Positions 26,422 to 35,592 of a DNA stretch of 64,000 bases are shown one piece after another (the stretch's first letter is position 1; every line of letters starts with the position of its first letter). A model generated the notes under the pieces. The model saw only the letters and a list, made by a program, of their open reading frames with translations, did no database searches and was not told where the DNA came from. The DNA is from an uncultured Clostridia bacterium (lineage in GTDB: Bacteria > Bacillota > Clostridia > Christensenellales > DTU072). The stretch lies in assembly GCA_944372095.1 (NCBI GenBank), contig CALVYG010000002.1, positions 39,833 through 103,832 on the forward strand, written 5' to 3'. The position numbers and the translations under genes were made by a program.

Positions 26422-27696
26422 ATGAGTTCTTATTTCGGTACGGACGGTATCCGTCGGCAAAGCGGATTTTTTACCGAATCCTTCCTCGACAATTTTGCCA
26501 AAGCCGTATCTCAGCTTCCCGGATGCGGAAAAGTAGCGCTTGCACGCGACACCCGTCCTAGCGGCGTTTTTATGGAAAAACAGTTATTAAAAAGCTTGTC
26601 ACGGTACGGAATAACCGTTTTATCATTCGGTATAATCCCCTCGCCGTGCCTTGCGTACTGTACAACGGCAACCGAATGCGACTACGGACTGATGCTGTCG
26701 GCAAGTCACAATCCCCCTTCGTATAACGGGATAAAACTTTTTCTGCGCGACGGCAGCAAGGCTACTCCGTTCGAAGAAAATCTCATAGAAAATTTTCTCG
26801 ATTCTCCGTTTTATATTAAGGAAAAACAATCGGAAACCGCGCCGTGCGACGGAAAGAAACTTTATCTCGAATCATTATCCGCCGCGCCCGACCTTAAAGG
26901 TCTTAAAATTTTACTGGACTGCGCTTTCGGGGCGGCGGGCGAACTTGCGGAAAGCGTTTTCCGTATGCTGGGCGCAAAAGTAGTCTCTATCCGCAACGAC
27001 CTTAATTCCGGCGAAAAAATAAATTCGGACTGCGGCGCGGAACATATTTCCAATCTGCTTCCTCTTGCCGCGGAGTTCGACGCGGCGTTTGCTTTCGACG
27101 GCGACGCCGACAGAGTTAAAGCCGTCGCAGATAACAAAATTTTCGACGGGGATACTATTATGTATTCCGCCGCAAGGATTCTTCATCTGCAAAATAAATT
27201 AAACAAAAATTCTGTTTGCGGTACCGTCATGACTAATTCGGGAGTCGAAAAAGCTTATTCCGGGCACGGGATAAAACTCCTTCGCGCCGACGTCGGCGAC
27301 CGCGCGGTCTTTTCTTTAATGAATGAATGCGGTCTTAATCTCGGCGGAGAGAAAAGCGGTCATATCATTTTCTCCGACGTTCTCAATACCGGCGACGGCA
27401 TTATGACCGCCGTTATCTTTGCTTCCGTACTGAAAAATTTCCCGTTGTACGAAGTTTGCGACGTAAAGGAATTTCCGTCGGTTTCGGCGCAGCTTCGCGT
27501 AAACGAAAAAGAAGCGGAAAATTTTATTTCCGCCGCCGGGAAAGGAATTTTCAGATACGACGGCGACGCGAGAATCGTTATAAGAGCAAGCGGAACAGAA
27601 CCCGTTATTCGTTTCCTTGTCGAACACGAAGACGCTGTTGTGGCAAAACTCAAACTGGATTTTCTGATTAAAGCAGTATCGGAGATGATAAAATGA
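26422..27696 (+). CDS. glmM: Phosphoglucosamine mutase (phosphohexomutase family)
   Basis: 424 residues with all four alpha-D-phosphohexomutase motifs: the phosphoserine loop LSASHNPPSYNGIKLF (~95), the metal loop FDGDADR (~228), GEKSGH (~308) and RASGTEPVIRFLVE (~390). The N-terminal FGTDGIR is typical of GlmM, which converts glucosamine-6-phosphate to glucosamine-1-phosphate. It is about 25 residues shorter than most GlmM. ATG 26422 is used; an in-frame TTG at 26413 would add three residues. Its stop overlaps the next gene, a GlmU-type acetyltransferase, which supports the GlmM rather than phosphomannomutase assignment. Confidence 0.87.
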   Translation: MSSYFGTDGIRRQSGFFTESFLDNFAKAVSQLPGCGKVALARDTRPSGVFMEKQLLKSLSRYGITVLSFGIIPSPCLAYCTTATECDYGLMLSASHNPPSYNGIKLFLRDGSKATPFEENLIENFLDSPFYIKEKQSETAPCDGKKLYLESLSAAPDLKGLKILLDCAFGAAGELAESVFRMLGAKVVSIRNDLNSGEKINSDCGAEHISNLLPLAAEFDAAFAFDGDADRVKAVADNKIFDGDTIMYSAARILHLQNKLNKNSVCGTVMTNSGVEKAYSGHGIKLLRADVGDRAVFSLMNECGLNLGGEKSGHIIFSDVLNTGDGIMTAVIFASVLKNFPLYEVCDVKEFPSVSAQLRVNEKEAENFISAAGKGIFRYDGDARIVIRASGTEPVIRFLVEHEDAVVAKLKLDFLIKAVSEMIK

Positions 27697-28658
27697 TTAT
27701 TAACAGAATCACACGCAATCTTTTTCCCTCTTTCACGCTGTGCGGACTTTCCGTTGCCGAAATACAGTCGCGGCTTATAAACGTAAACGAAATACGTTCC
27801 GCTTCCGAAGCGGTAAGCGACGACGGTCTTATATGCGTTATTTACGACGACGTTCCGCTGATTACGGATGAACTTATCCGTTCTCTCGGAAAAACGGCTC
27901 TTGCGGAAAATACGGGATTTTCGCTCGGTGACGGGTATATCGTAAAAAAAGGTTACCACGGAGTACTTACACCCTGCTCCGACCCGCTTGCGGAAAAATT
28001 CACGCCCGAAAATTACAGCCGTGTTGTTAAAACAATTAAATCGTATATTCTGAAAGAACATACAAAAAACGGCGTCATAATCCCCGACCCGGAATCGGTA
28101 TTTATAGATTTTGACGTAAAAATATGTTCAAAAGCCGTAATCCGACCGAATGTAACGATAGAAGGAAATTCTTACATAGGAAAAGGCTCATATATCGGAG
28201 AAAACACGGTAATAAAAAATTCACATATCGGCGACGAATGCCGATTAAGTTCGTGTACGGTAGAAGACTCGCGCACAGGCGACAGAACCAAGCTCGGACC
28301 TTATTCGTATTTAAGAAACAACGCGGTTGTCGGAAACGACTGCCGTATAGGCGATTTCGTGGAAATAAAAAACAGCCGCCTCGGAGACGGCGTGAAAGCC
28401 GCGCACCTCGCCTATATCGGCGACGCCGACGTCGGCGACGGAACAAACGTCGGCTGCGGCACGGTTTTCTGCAACTACGACGGTAAAAACAAACACCGCT
28501 CCGTTGTCGGAAAACACGTATTTATCGGCGCCAACGTCAATCTTGTCGCCCCTATTACGATTGAATCGGGGGTTTTCATTGCCGCCGGCAGCACCGTTAC
28601 GCGTTCGGTACCCGAAAACGCTTTCGTTATCGCACGCGCGCGGCAGATTGTTAAATAA
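27693..28658 (+). CDS. GlmU-like acetyltransferase with reduced uridylyltransferase domain
   Basis: 321 residues against ~455 for full GlmU. The C-terminal left-handed beta-helix is complete: hexapeptide repeats from ~130, LGPYSYLRNNA (Arg site), GDFVEIKNSRLGDGVKAAHLAYIGDADVG (Lys and catalytic His region), CNYDG and GANVNLVAPITI. Acetylation of glucosamine-1-phosphate is therefore expected. The N-terminal ~110 residues retain only a trace of the nucleotidyltransferase fold (VIYDDVPLITDEL). They lack the LAAGxGTRM loop, so the UTP-dependent step must come from another protein. It overlaps glmM by 4 nt. Confidence 0.82.
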   Translation: MIINRITRNLFPSFTLCGLSVAEIQSRLINVNEIRSASEAVSDDGLICVIYDDVPLITDELIRSLGKTALAENTGFSLGDGYIVKKGYHGVLTPCSDPLAEKFTPENYSRVVKTIKSYILKEHTKNGVIIPDPESVFIDFDVKICSKAVIRPNVTIEGNSYIGKGSYIGENTVIKNSHIGDECRLSSCTVEDSRTGDRTKLGPYSYLRNNAVVGNDCRIGDFVEIKNSRLGDGVKAAHLAYIGDADVGDGTNVGCGTVFCNYDGKNKHRSVVGKHVFIGANVNLVAPITIESGVFIAAGSTVTRSVPENAFVIARARQIVK

Positions 28659-28672
28659 TTTCCTACGTTTAC

Positions 28673-28710
28673 AAAACCGCCCGATTGAAAGTCGGGCGGT
28701 TTTTATTTTA
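28673..28710. terminator. Bidirectional rho-independent terminator
   Basis: Arms AAAACCGCCCGA (28673-28684) and TCGGGCGGTTTT (28692-28703) around a 7-nt loop, followed by a T-tract on the plus strand; the minus strand also reads into T-residues. It serves the convergent GlmU-like and flavodoxin genes. Confidence 0.85.
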
Positions 28711-30048
28711 TTTAGTGTATTTCTCGTACATCTTCAACATTCCCTTTGTCATCATATCGGGCATTTTTTCATTGATTTTCTTATTACGCGCAGCTAATCC
28801 GAGCAATTTTATTACTATTATCTTTCCTTTCTGCTTATGCGGCATACCGTCGAAAAATCCGTGGGATTTGAAATACGCATAATCTTCTTTCATCAATCCG
28901 CGCATAACGAATATCATATCACGGAAAATCACCGTTCCGCCCTTTCCGTAAAAATTTGTGTTCGCTTTAAGTCCGCTTTCAAGCGCGTAACACAATTTAC
29001 GTGAAAGATTTTCAATTTCTTTTTCCGTATCTTTATCCGCATCGCACACAATCCCGCAAAGCGGATTACCGCCGACTGCGGATTTTGCTTCGAGATACTG
29101 TTTAAGCGCGCTTTCCTTTTCGATATTACCGCTTATAATATATCCGCAAGGCGAGTCTGCCGTAACCGGTCTGTGTCCGTTTACAAACTGTCTGTCATAA
29201 AATTTTTTAATTTCCGACCCTACGGTATGCAACCGTACGCCGAACGCCGTTACTATTGCGTCGTAACGGTTTATCGTTCCGTTAAGTTTTTCTTCGAATC
29301 CGTCGTTAATCGCGCAGTGATTGAAAAGCGTACATTTAAGACAGCCCAGACACCCGTTTTTCATTCCTAGGTCCTCGACATACATAACGTCGGTTACATA
29401 AGGCGTGACAGCGCAAAAATCTTTTACCATTGCGTCAAGACTGTCGTTCCCTCTTTCCGATAACACAAGGATACGTTTATCTTCGCTTTTTTCCGTTTGC
29501 TCTTTTACGCTGACGTATTTTTTCGTACTTTGCGGTTTCTCTTCGGAATCAAAATCAGCGCAAATCTCGTTTTCAACACAGAATCCGACATATTTCCACC
29601 ATTCCGTGAGTTCTTCTCTTCCGTTTTTTTTCAGCAGGTCTTCCATATCGGCGGATAAGCCGTCGATAAATCTTCCTTTTAACGCCGCAACGGCATTTTT
29701 TACGGCAGAATGCGCCGTCACGTCGAAAAATCTTTTCGACGTCGTAAACTGCGTAACGTATTTCCCGCAAAAATCAATACCGTTATCTTCCATTGCTTCA
29801 AAGAAAGCGTGAAGCTGCGACGGCGCGAGAAACGTATATACGGGATACGAAACGAGTATAATGTCGCTTTTTTCTATTTCTTTCTTTAATTCGTCAATTC
29901 CGTCGCCTTTTTTCAGCGAATAAAGTTTTTTTGCAACGCCGTAAACGCCGAATTCGTCATCGGTAAAACATTTTTTCAAGTACTTTATCGATTGAAGCGT
30001 TACGCTGTTATCGCCTTTCGGACTGCCGTTGATGACAAACACTTTCAT
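28708..30048 (-). CDS. Tandem flavodoxin-fold oxidoreductase (NADPH-dependent FMN reductase family)
   Basis: 446 residues with two flavodoxin-like domains. The first starts MKVFVINGSPKGDNSVT, a typical FMN phosphate loop, with SYPVYTFLAPSQLHAFFEAM following. The second begins near residue 205 (RILVLSERGNDS), has the cysteine cluster CLGCLKCTLFNHC (~258) seen in iron-sulfur flavoproteins, then AFGVRLHTVGSEIKKFYDR. Flavin-dependent electron transfer is expected; the substrate is unknown. ATG 30048 has AAGGAG 8 nt upstream; an upstream in-frame start at 30102 falls within mnmG. It is the last gene of the ileS-yqeY-mnmG run. Confidence 0.8.
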   Translation of the reverse strand: MKVFVINGSPKGDNSVTLQSIKYLKKCFTDDEFGVYGVAKKLYSLKKGDGIDELKKEIEKSDIILVSYPVYTFLAPSQLHAFFEAMEDNGIDFCGKYVTQFTTSKRFFDVTAHSAVKNAVAALKGRFIDGLSADMEDLLKKNGREELTEWWKYVGFCVENEICADFDSEEKPQSTKKYVSVKEQTEKSEDKRILVLSERGNDSLDAMVKDFCAVTPYVTDVMYVEDLGMKNGCLGCLKCTLFNHCAINDGFEEKLNGTINRYDAIVTAFGVRLHTVGSEIKKFYDRQFVNGHRPVTADSPCGYIISGNIEKESALKQYLEAKSAVGGNPLCGIVCDADKDTEKEIENLSRKLCYALESGLKANTNFYGKGGTVIFRDMIFVMRGLMKEDYAYFKSHGFFDGMPHKQKGKIIVIKLLGLAARNKKINEKMPDMMTKGMLKMYEKYTK

Positions 30049-30064
30049 CTGTTTGCTCCTTGCG

Positions 30065-31933
30065 TTATTCTTTATCGCAATTTTTCGGTTTGCCGTTTTC
30101 AAGATAAATCATTAAAACAATTATGTCCGCAGGATTAACGCCGCTGATTCTCGACGCCTGCGCAAGGTTAAGCGGTCGGATTTCTTTCAGTTTTTCCCGC
30201 GCTTCGTTCCTTAATCCTTCTATTTTATCGTAATCCGTATCGGGAGCAAGCACACGCTTTTCCATTTTCCGCATTTCTTTTATCGCCTGTTCCTGCTTGT
30301 TTAGATAACCGGCATATTTTATTTCCGTTTCTACCTGTCTGAGCAGGAATCCGTCCGAAATAAACCCGGAGTCTATTTCGATAAGCGTATCTGCATCCAA
30401 AGTCGTCCGTCTCAGTATGTCTTCTCCGCTGATACCGTTTTTGGGTACGGGTTCGTTTCTCTTTTCAAAAGCCTTTCTGCATTCTTCCGCCGTATAATGC
30501 TTTTTCAGCCTTTTCAGTAATTCGCTTTTATCCTCTTTCTTTTTAAGAAACCTCGCATACCGTTCGTCGTCTACGAGCCCTACTCTTCTTCCAATTTCCG
30601 TCAAGCGCATATCGGCGTTGTCCTGTCTTAACTGCAATCTGTACTCCGCTCTCGAAGTCATCATTCTGTAAGGTTCTTCCGTTCCTTTGGTCACAAGGTC
30701 GTCTATAAGAACGCCTATATATGAACTGTCGCGCGTTAAAACGAGTTCTTCCCTGTTTTCAAGATACAATGCCGCGTTTATTCCCGCAATTATTCCCTGT
30801 CCGCCTGCTTCCTCGTACCCGCTGCTTCCGTTAATCTGCCCGGCAAGGTACAATCCTTCCACGTCTTTTGTTCTTAACGTGGGAAGCAACGCTTTCGGGT
30901 CCATACAATCGTATTCGATTGCATATCCGTACCTCATTATCTTCGCGTTTTCCAATCCGGCAACGGTATGTAACATCTTTTCCTGTACGTCGAAAGGCAG
31001 CGATGTCGACAATCCCTGTATATACATTTCCTCGTTGTTTTCTCCCTCGGGTTCGACGAAAATCTGATGCCTGTCTTTATCCGCAAACCGCACCACTTTC
31101 GTTTCAATCGACGGACAATACCTCGGTCCGGTACTCGTTATCGTTCCGTTATACAGCGGACTTCTGTCAAGATTGTTTAGAATTATTCTGTGCGTTTCGG
31201 GATTAGTATAAGTAAGATAACAAAGCGCGTCGTTTTTTATCTTTCTGTCTGTCATTTCGCTGAAAGGATAAATTCCTTCGTCGCCTTTTTGCTCCGTCAT
31301 CTTTGAAAAATCCACGCTGCTTCTCAGCACACGCATCGGCGTTCCCGTCTTGAATCTGCGCATAGGGAATCCGTATTCCGCTAAAAAGTTACCTAACTTC
31401 GTCGCATTCTGATATCCGCACGGTCCGCAATCCTTACTGTAATTACCTATTATGATTCTGCTTTCGAGATAAACTCCGCTTGCTATGACAACCGTTTTAC
31501 ACGCATATTCGTCTCCGAGCGCGGTTCTTACTCCTTTTACCGCTCCGTTTTCTATTATAAGTTCGGTTACTTCGCCTTCGAGAATATCGAGATTTTCCTG
31601 CGTTTCGAGACGGTGTTTCATTATACGGTGGTATTTATCCTTATCCACCTGGTTTCTGAGCGAATGAACTGCCGCGCCGTTACCGGCGTTCAGCATCCTA
31701 GTCTGAATCGTTGCCATATCGGCTACTATACCCATTTGTCCGCCGAGCGCGTCGATTTCCCTTACGATATGTCCTTTCGCTGTCCCTCCGATATTCGGAT
31801 TGCAGGGCATAAATCCGAGCGCGTTCAGCGTCAGACTTATCAATAGCGTTTTATGCCCTTTTTTCGCCAACGCAAACGCGCTCTCTATTCCGGCGTGACC
31901 TCCGCCGATTACTATTCCTTCGTAATATTTCAT
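30065..31933 (-). CDS. mnmG: tRNA uridine-34 carboxymethylaminomethyl-modification enzyme MnmG
   Basis: 622 residues, the standard length. The FAD-binding motif is IGGGHAGIESAFAL at the N-terminus, followed by LGFMPCNPNIGG with the catalytic cysteine, GPRYCPSIETK, and GLYLAGQINGSSGYEEAGGQG. The C-terminal helical domain ends ASRISGVNPADI. With MnmE it modifies the wobble uridine of several tRNAs. The start overlaps the yqeY stop (ATGA). Co-location with ileS and yqeY gives this run a translation theme. Confidence 0.95.
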   Translation of the reverse strand: MKYYEGIVIGGGHAGIESAFALAKKGHKTLLISLTLNALGFMPCNPNIGGTAKGHIVREIDALGGQMGIVADMATIQTRMLNAGNGAAVHSLRNQVDKDKYHRIMKHRLETQENLDILEGEVTELIIENGAVKGVRTALGDEYACKTVVIASGVYLESRIIIGNYSKDCGPCGYQNATKLGNFLAEYGFPMRRFKTGTPMRVLRSSVDFSKMTEQKGDEGIYPFSEMTDRKIKNDALCYLTYTNPETHRIILNNLDRSPLYNGTITSTGPRYCPSIETKVVRFADKDRHQIFVEPEGENNEEMYIQGLSTSLPFDVQEKMLHTVAGLENAKIMRYGYAIEYDCMDPKALLPTLRTKDVEGLYLAGQINGSSGYEEAGGQGIIAGINAALYLENREELVLTRDSSYIGVLIDDLVTKGTEEPYRMMTSRAEYRLQLRQDNADMRLTEIGRRVGLVDDERYARFLKKKEDKSELLKRLKKHYTAEECRKAFEKRNEPVPKNGISGEDILRRTTLDADTLIEIDSGFISDGFLLRQVETEIKYAGYLNKQEQAIKEMRKMEKRVLAPDTDYDKIEGLRNEAREKLKEIRPLNLAQASRISGVNPADIIVLMIYLENGKPKNCDKE

Positions 31934-32376
31934 TGTTTCGAAGCAAGATGTTTTTCCACTAATCCGTTCACCTTCGCTTTATCGAATTTCCCCGCTATCT
32001 GCGGCATTACCGCTTTTATTATCATTCCCTTGGTTCTCGGCGACGCGTCTTCGTATACGTCCGCTTTTCGGATTATTTCCGTTACTTCCTCTTCGCTCAG
32101 TTGTTTGGGAAGATATTTTGACAGTATTTCTATTTTCCCTTCCGCTTCCGCGGCTTTATCGTCTGCTTTCCCTTTGCTGAACTCGATTACTTCACGCTGT
32201 ACTTTTATCTCTTTTCCGATTCCGTCGATTACTTCCGCGTCGGTTACTATATGCCCCGCTTCCGATTTTTCACGTTTTAATATATCCGCTATTATCGCTT
32301 CCAGCGCGTCTTTCGTTTTGTGGTCGCCGGTTTTTCTTGCATTCGTAAAATCGTTTCTTATATCGTCCTTTAACAT
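31930..32376 (-). CDS. yqeY: YqeY-like GatB/YqeY-domain protein
   Basis: 148 residues, typical of the YqeY family: RNDFTNARKTGDHKTKDALEAI at the start, EGKIEILSKYLPKQLSEEEV in the middle, and a C-terminal GKFDKAKVNGLVEKHL, similar to the tail domain of GatB. A tRNA-related role is presumed from the GatB homology. AGAGG precedes ATG 32376. It lies 26 nt after ileS and overlaps mnmG. Confidence 0.9.
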   Translation of the reverse strand: MLKDDIRNDFTNARKTGDHKTKDALEAIIADILKREKSEAGHIVTDAEVIDGIGKEIKVQREVIEFSKGKADDKAAEAEGKIEILSKYLPKQLSEEEVTEIIRKADVYEDASPRTKGMIIKAVMPQIAGKFDKAKVNGLVEKHLASKQ

Positions 32377-32402
32377 TTTTATATTCCTCTTTTTTTCAAT
32401 AT

Positions 32403-35400
32403 TTACGCCAATTCGAGTTTAATCTTCAATTCGTGTCCGCCTATCGAACAATCTTCTTCCGTACATCCGTTGATTTTTTCGTTCAGTTCCGTACAGAGTA
32501 TATCCGCCTTAATCTTTTCGGCATATTGATTTATCGCCTCCGTTCCTTCAGCGTCTTTACAGATTATGGCGGCTTTTATCCTTTGTTCAACCGCAAATCC
32601 CGCGTCTTTTCTCATTACCTGGATTTTCCTTATCAGTTCCCTCACAAACCCTTCGCATACGAGTTCTTTCGTAAGACGCTTATCGAGCGCAAGCGTGAAT
32701 CCGCCTTCTTTATCTACCGAGAACCCTTCTTTCGGTCTTTCGTGCTTATCGAACAGCGCGCTTTCAAGACCGTTGAATTGTCCTATATTTACGGAATTTG
32801 CGTTATATCCTTCTCTGAGTTTTGCCATTCCTTCCGAATCGAGCGCGTCAACCAATCCTTTAAGTTTCTGCGCTTCGCCTTTAAGCTTTGCACCCGCAAC
32901 CCTGAAATTAACCGTGAAATAACTCTCGTTAAATTCGCTTTCGTCCGCGAATATAATTTCTTTCACGTTGAGTTCTTCTTTAATAACGTCCGCAAGCGGT
33001 AAAATCAACGCTTTTTCTTCGTCCGTCGCGGAAACGTATAATGCGCTTAACGGTTGTTTAACCTTAATCTGAGCTTCGTTTCTCATTCTCTGAACTGCGG
33101 CGATAATCTTTCTCGCGGCGTCGGTTTCTTCGAGTATTTTTCCGAATTCCGGAATCTTCAACGGTTCGGGATACTTTGTTAAATGCACGCTTATCGGCGC
33201 GTCGGGTTCTACTTCCTTTACCGTATTCAGATAGATGTGTTCGGTTACGAAAGGAATAATCGGAGCCATAATTCCGAGCGTCGCTTTAATCGCTCCGTAA
33301 AGACACCAATATGCGTTCATCTGGTCTTTTTTATCGGTTGATTTCCAGAACCGCTTACGGTTAATACGTATATACCAGTTGCTTACGTCGTCGCAAAACG
33401 CTTCGAATTCCCTTATAACTGCCGCGGTACGGTAGCTTTCCATTCCGCCTGTCGCTGTACATATAAACGCGTTTGTCCTTTGCAGTAACCATTTGTCGCT
33501 GTGGGTAAGCGTTCCGAAATCCGGTTTATACGACGCTATATCGGGATTGTCCAGACTTGCGTACAGATTGAAAAATACATATATGTTCCAAAAAGACAGA
33601 ATCTTTCTTCTTGCCTCGTCCGTAAGATTGTATCCGAACCTGACGTCTCCCGTAACGGGTGCGGAACAGTAGAGATAACGGATTGTGTCCGCGCCCATTT
33701 TTTCCGCCGCTTCGTCGAATTTAATCATTTTTCCGGTTTTACTGAATTTCGTTCCGTCTTCCTGTATAACCGATGAGTGTGTTACAACGCGTTCATACGG
33801 CGCTTTTCCCGTAAGCACCACGCTCATAAACAACAGTGAGTAGAACCAGAGTCTTATCTGTTCTTTCATTTCTATTACGAGTTCGCTCGGGAAGTTTTTC
33901 TCGAAATACGCTTTATCGGAAAAATATTTTTTCGTACTGAACGGCGTAATCCCCGCGTCGAGCCAGCAATCTCCCACTTCCGGAACGCGTTCGACGAGTT
34001 CTCCGCATTTCGGGCAGCGGATTTTTATTTTGTCTATATAAGGTCTGTGCAGATGCGGCACTCCTTCAAGGGATTTGTTCTCGCTGAGTTCAACGAGTTC
34101 TTCCTTGCTTCCCACTACCGTAAGATGTCCGCATTTACGGCAGGGATAGAACGGCAGCGGCAATCCGTAAAACCTCTTTCTGCTGATGTTCCAATCCCCC
34201 ATATTGTTCAACCAGTCCACCATACGTTTGCCGGCAAAATCAGGTTCCCATTTCACCGATTCCGCCGCGGCAATAAGGGCGGGTTTCAATCCTTCCGTCG
34301 CGATACTCCATTCGTCCACGAGTTTGAAAACGACTTCGTGTTTACAGCGCCAGCAATGCGGATAACTGTGCTCTATCACTTCCGTTTTATATAGCGTGTT
34401 CCTTTCCGTCATTATTTTAACCACCGTATCGAGAACTTCGTTCGTTCTCATTCCCGTAAGCGTGCCGAACCCTTCCGTGATAATACCGCTGTCGTCAATC
34501 GGGCAAATCTGAGGAAGACTGAGTTTTTTTCCGAGTTCGAAGTCTTCCGCTCCGCAGCCCGGAGCGATGTGCACGACTCCCGTTCCTTCCGTCGCGTCTA
34601 CGTCTTCCCACGGAACTATTCTGTGCGTGAAATTCTGTACTCCGAATTCGGGAAATACCGTTTCGTATTCTTTCCCTACAAGCTCGCTCCCCTTGAATTC
34701 GTCCAGAACGGTTATTATGTCGCCTTTAAGTTTCGACAACGCGTTTTTACCGATTATTAAATTTTTATCGTCGCTCTTTACTTTGACTCTGACATAGTCT
34801 ATATCGGGATTAACCGCAAGAGCGACGTTACTCGTAAGCGTCCAAGGTGTGGTTGTCCATACCGTTATCTTGTCGTCCGTTCCCTTTATCGTCAGTTTTC
34901 CGTATATCGACGTATGCTTTACGTCTTTATAACTTCCGCTCATCTCGTGCTCGCTTAAACTCGTTCCGCACCTCGGACACCAAGGCATCGGTCTGTGGCT
35001 TTTTACGAGAACGCCTCTTTCGTTACACACTTTAAGAAAATGCCATATACTCGTTATATTGAGGTCGGTGTTCGTGAAATAACTGTTTTCCCAATCCATC
35101 CATTGTCCGAGTCTTTTGCTTTGCTCGGTTATAACTCCCGAAAATTTCCTTACCCGCGCCATACACTTTTCGGTAAACTTGTCCATACCGTACTCGATAA
35201 TACCGCGTTTATCCTGTACCCCGAGTTCTTTCTCGGTTTCCACTTCCACCCACAATCCCTGTGAATCGAACCCGTTCTGATACTGACAGCTCTTTCCGTG
35301 CATTGCGTTATAACGTATAAACGCGTCTTTGAGCGTTCTTCCCCAGGCATGGTGTATTCCCATTGCGTTGTTTGCCGTTATCGGTCCGTCAAGAAATCTG

Positions 35401-35519
35401 AACCTCTCTCCGTTTTCGTTCTGTTTACAAAGTTTTTCAAAACACTTATTGTCCTCCCAGTATTTCATTACCGCGTGCTCGGCGGCAATAAAATCCGGAG
35501 TCGGATTTTCCTTTCGCAT
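32403..35519 (-). CDS. ileS: Isoleucyl-tRNA synthetase
   Basis: 1038 residues. The synthetase core is clear, but the signature motifs are not the classical ones. The HIGH region reads GIHHAWGRTLKD, and the KMSKS loop reads TKFSKTGKMI (~600). The editing domain contains WTTTPWTLTSNVALAVN, and paired cysteines (CPRCG, CWRCK, CRKCG, CPKCG) suggest bound zinc. A W-x-RF anticodon domain follows. As I recall, these variants occur in a sub-lineage of bacterial IleS. GGAGGAG precedes ATG 35519, 73 nt after the LRR lipoprotein gene and without a T-box leader. No terminator separates the two genes, so read-through is possible. Confidence 0.93.
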   Translation of the reverse strand: MRKENPTPDFIAAEHAVMKYWEDNKCFEKLCKQNENGERFRFLDGPITANNAMGIHHAWGRTLKDAFIRYNAMHGKSCQYQNGFDSQGLWVEVETEKELGVQDKRGIIEYGMDKFTEKCMARVRKFSGVITEQSKRLGQWMDWENSYFTNTDLNITSIWHFLKVCNERGVLVKSHRPMPWCPRCGTSLSEHEMSGSYKDVKHTSIYGKLTIKGTDDKITVWTTTPWTLTSNVALAVNPDIDYVRVKVKSDDKNLIIGKNALSKLKGDIITVLDEFKGSELVGKEYETVFPEFGVQNFTHRIVPWEDVDATEGTGVVHIAPGCGAEDFELGKKLSLPQICPIDDSGIITEGFGTLTGMRTNEVLDTVVKIMTERNTLYKTEVIEHSYPHCWRCKHEVVFKLVDEWSIATEGLKPALIAAAESVKWEPDFAGKRMVDWLNNMGDWNISRKRFYGLPLPFYPCRKCGHLTVVGSKEELVELSENKSLEGVPHLHRPYIDKIKIRCPKCGELVERVPEVGDCWLDAGITPFSTKKYFSDKAYFEKNFPSELVIEMKEQIRLWFYSLLFMSVVLTGKAPYERVVTHSSVIQEDGTKFSKTGKMIKFDEAAEKMGADTIRYLYCSAPVTGDVRFGYNLTDEARRKILSFWNIYVFFNLYASLDNPDIASYKPDFGTLTHSDKWLLQRTNAFICTATGGMESYRTAAVIREFEAFCDDVSNWYIRINRKRFWKSTDKKDQMNAYWCLYGAIKATLGIMAPIIPFVTEHIYLNTVKEVEPDAPISVHLTKYPEPLKIPEFGKILEETDAARKIIAAVQRMRNEAQIKVKQPLSALYVSATDEEKALILPLADVIKEELNVKEIIFADESEFNESYFTVNFRVAGAKLKGEAQKLKGLVDALDSEGMAKLREGYNANSVNIGQFNGLESALFDKHERPKEGFSVDKEGGFTLALDKRLTKELVCEGFVRELIRKIQVMRKDAGFAVEQRIKAAIICKDAEGTEAINQYAEKIKADILCTELNEKINGCTEEDCSIGGHELKIKLELA

Positions 35520-35592
35520 TATATTTTGCTCCTCCGCTTGATAAATATCTTTTATAAAAATTTAATGATTGTCTTTATTTTCCGGCTACCTT

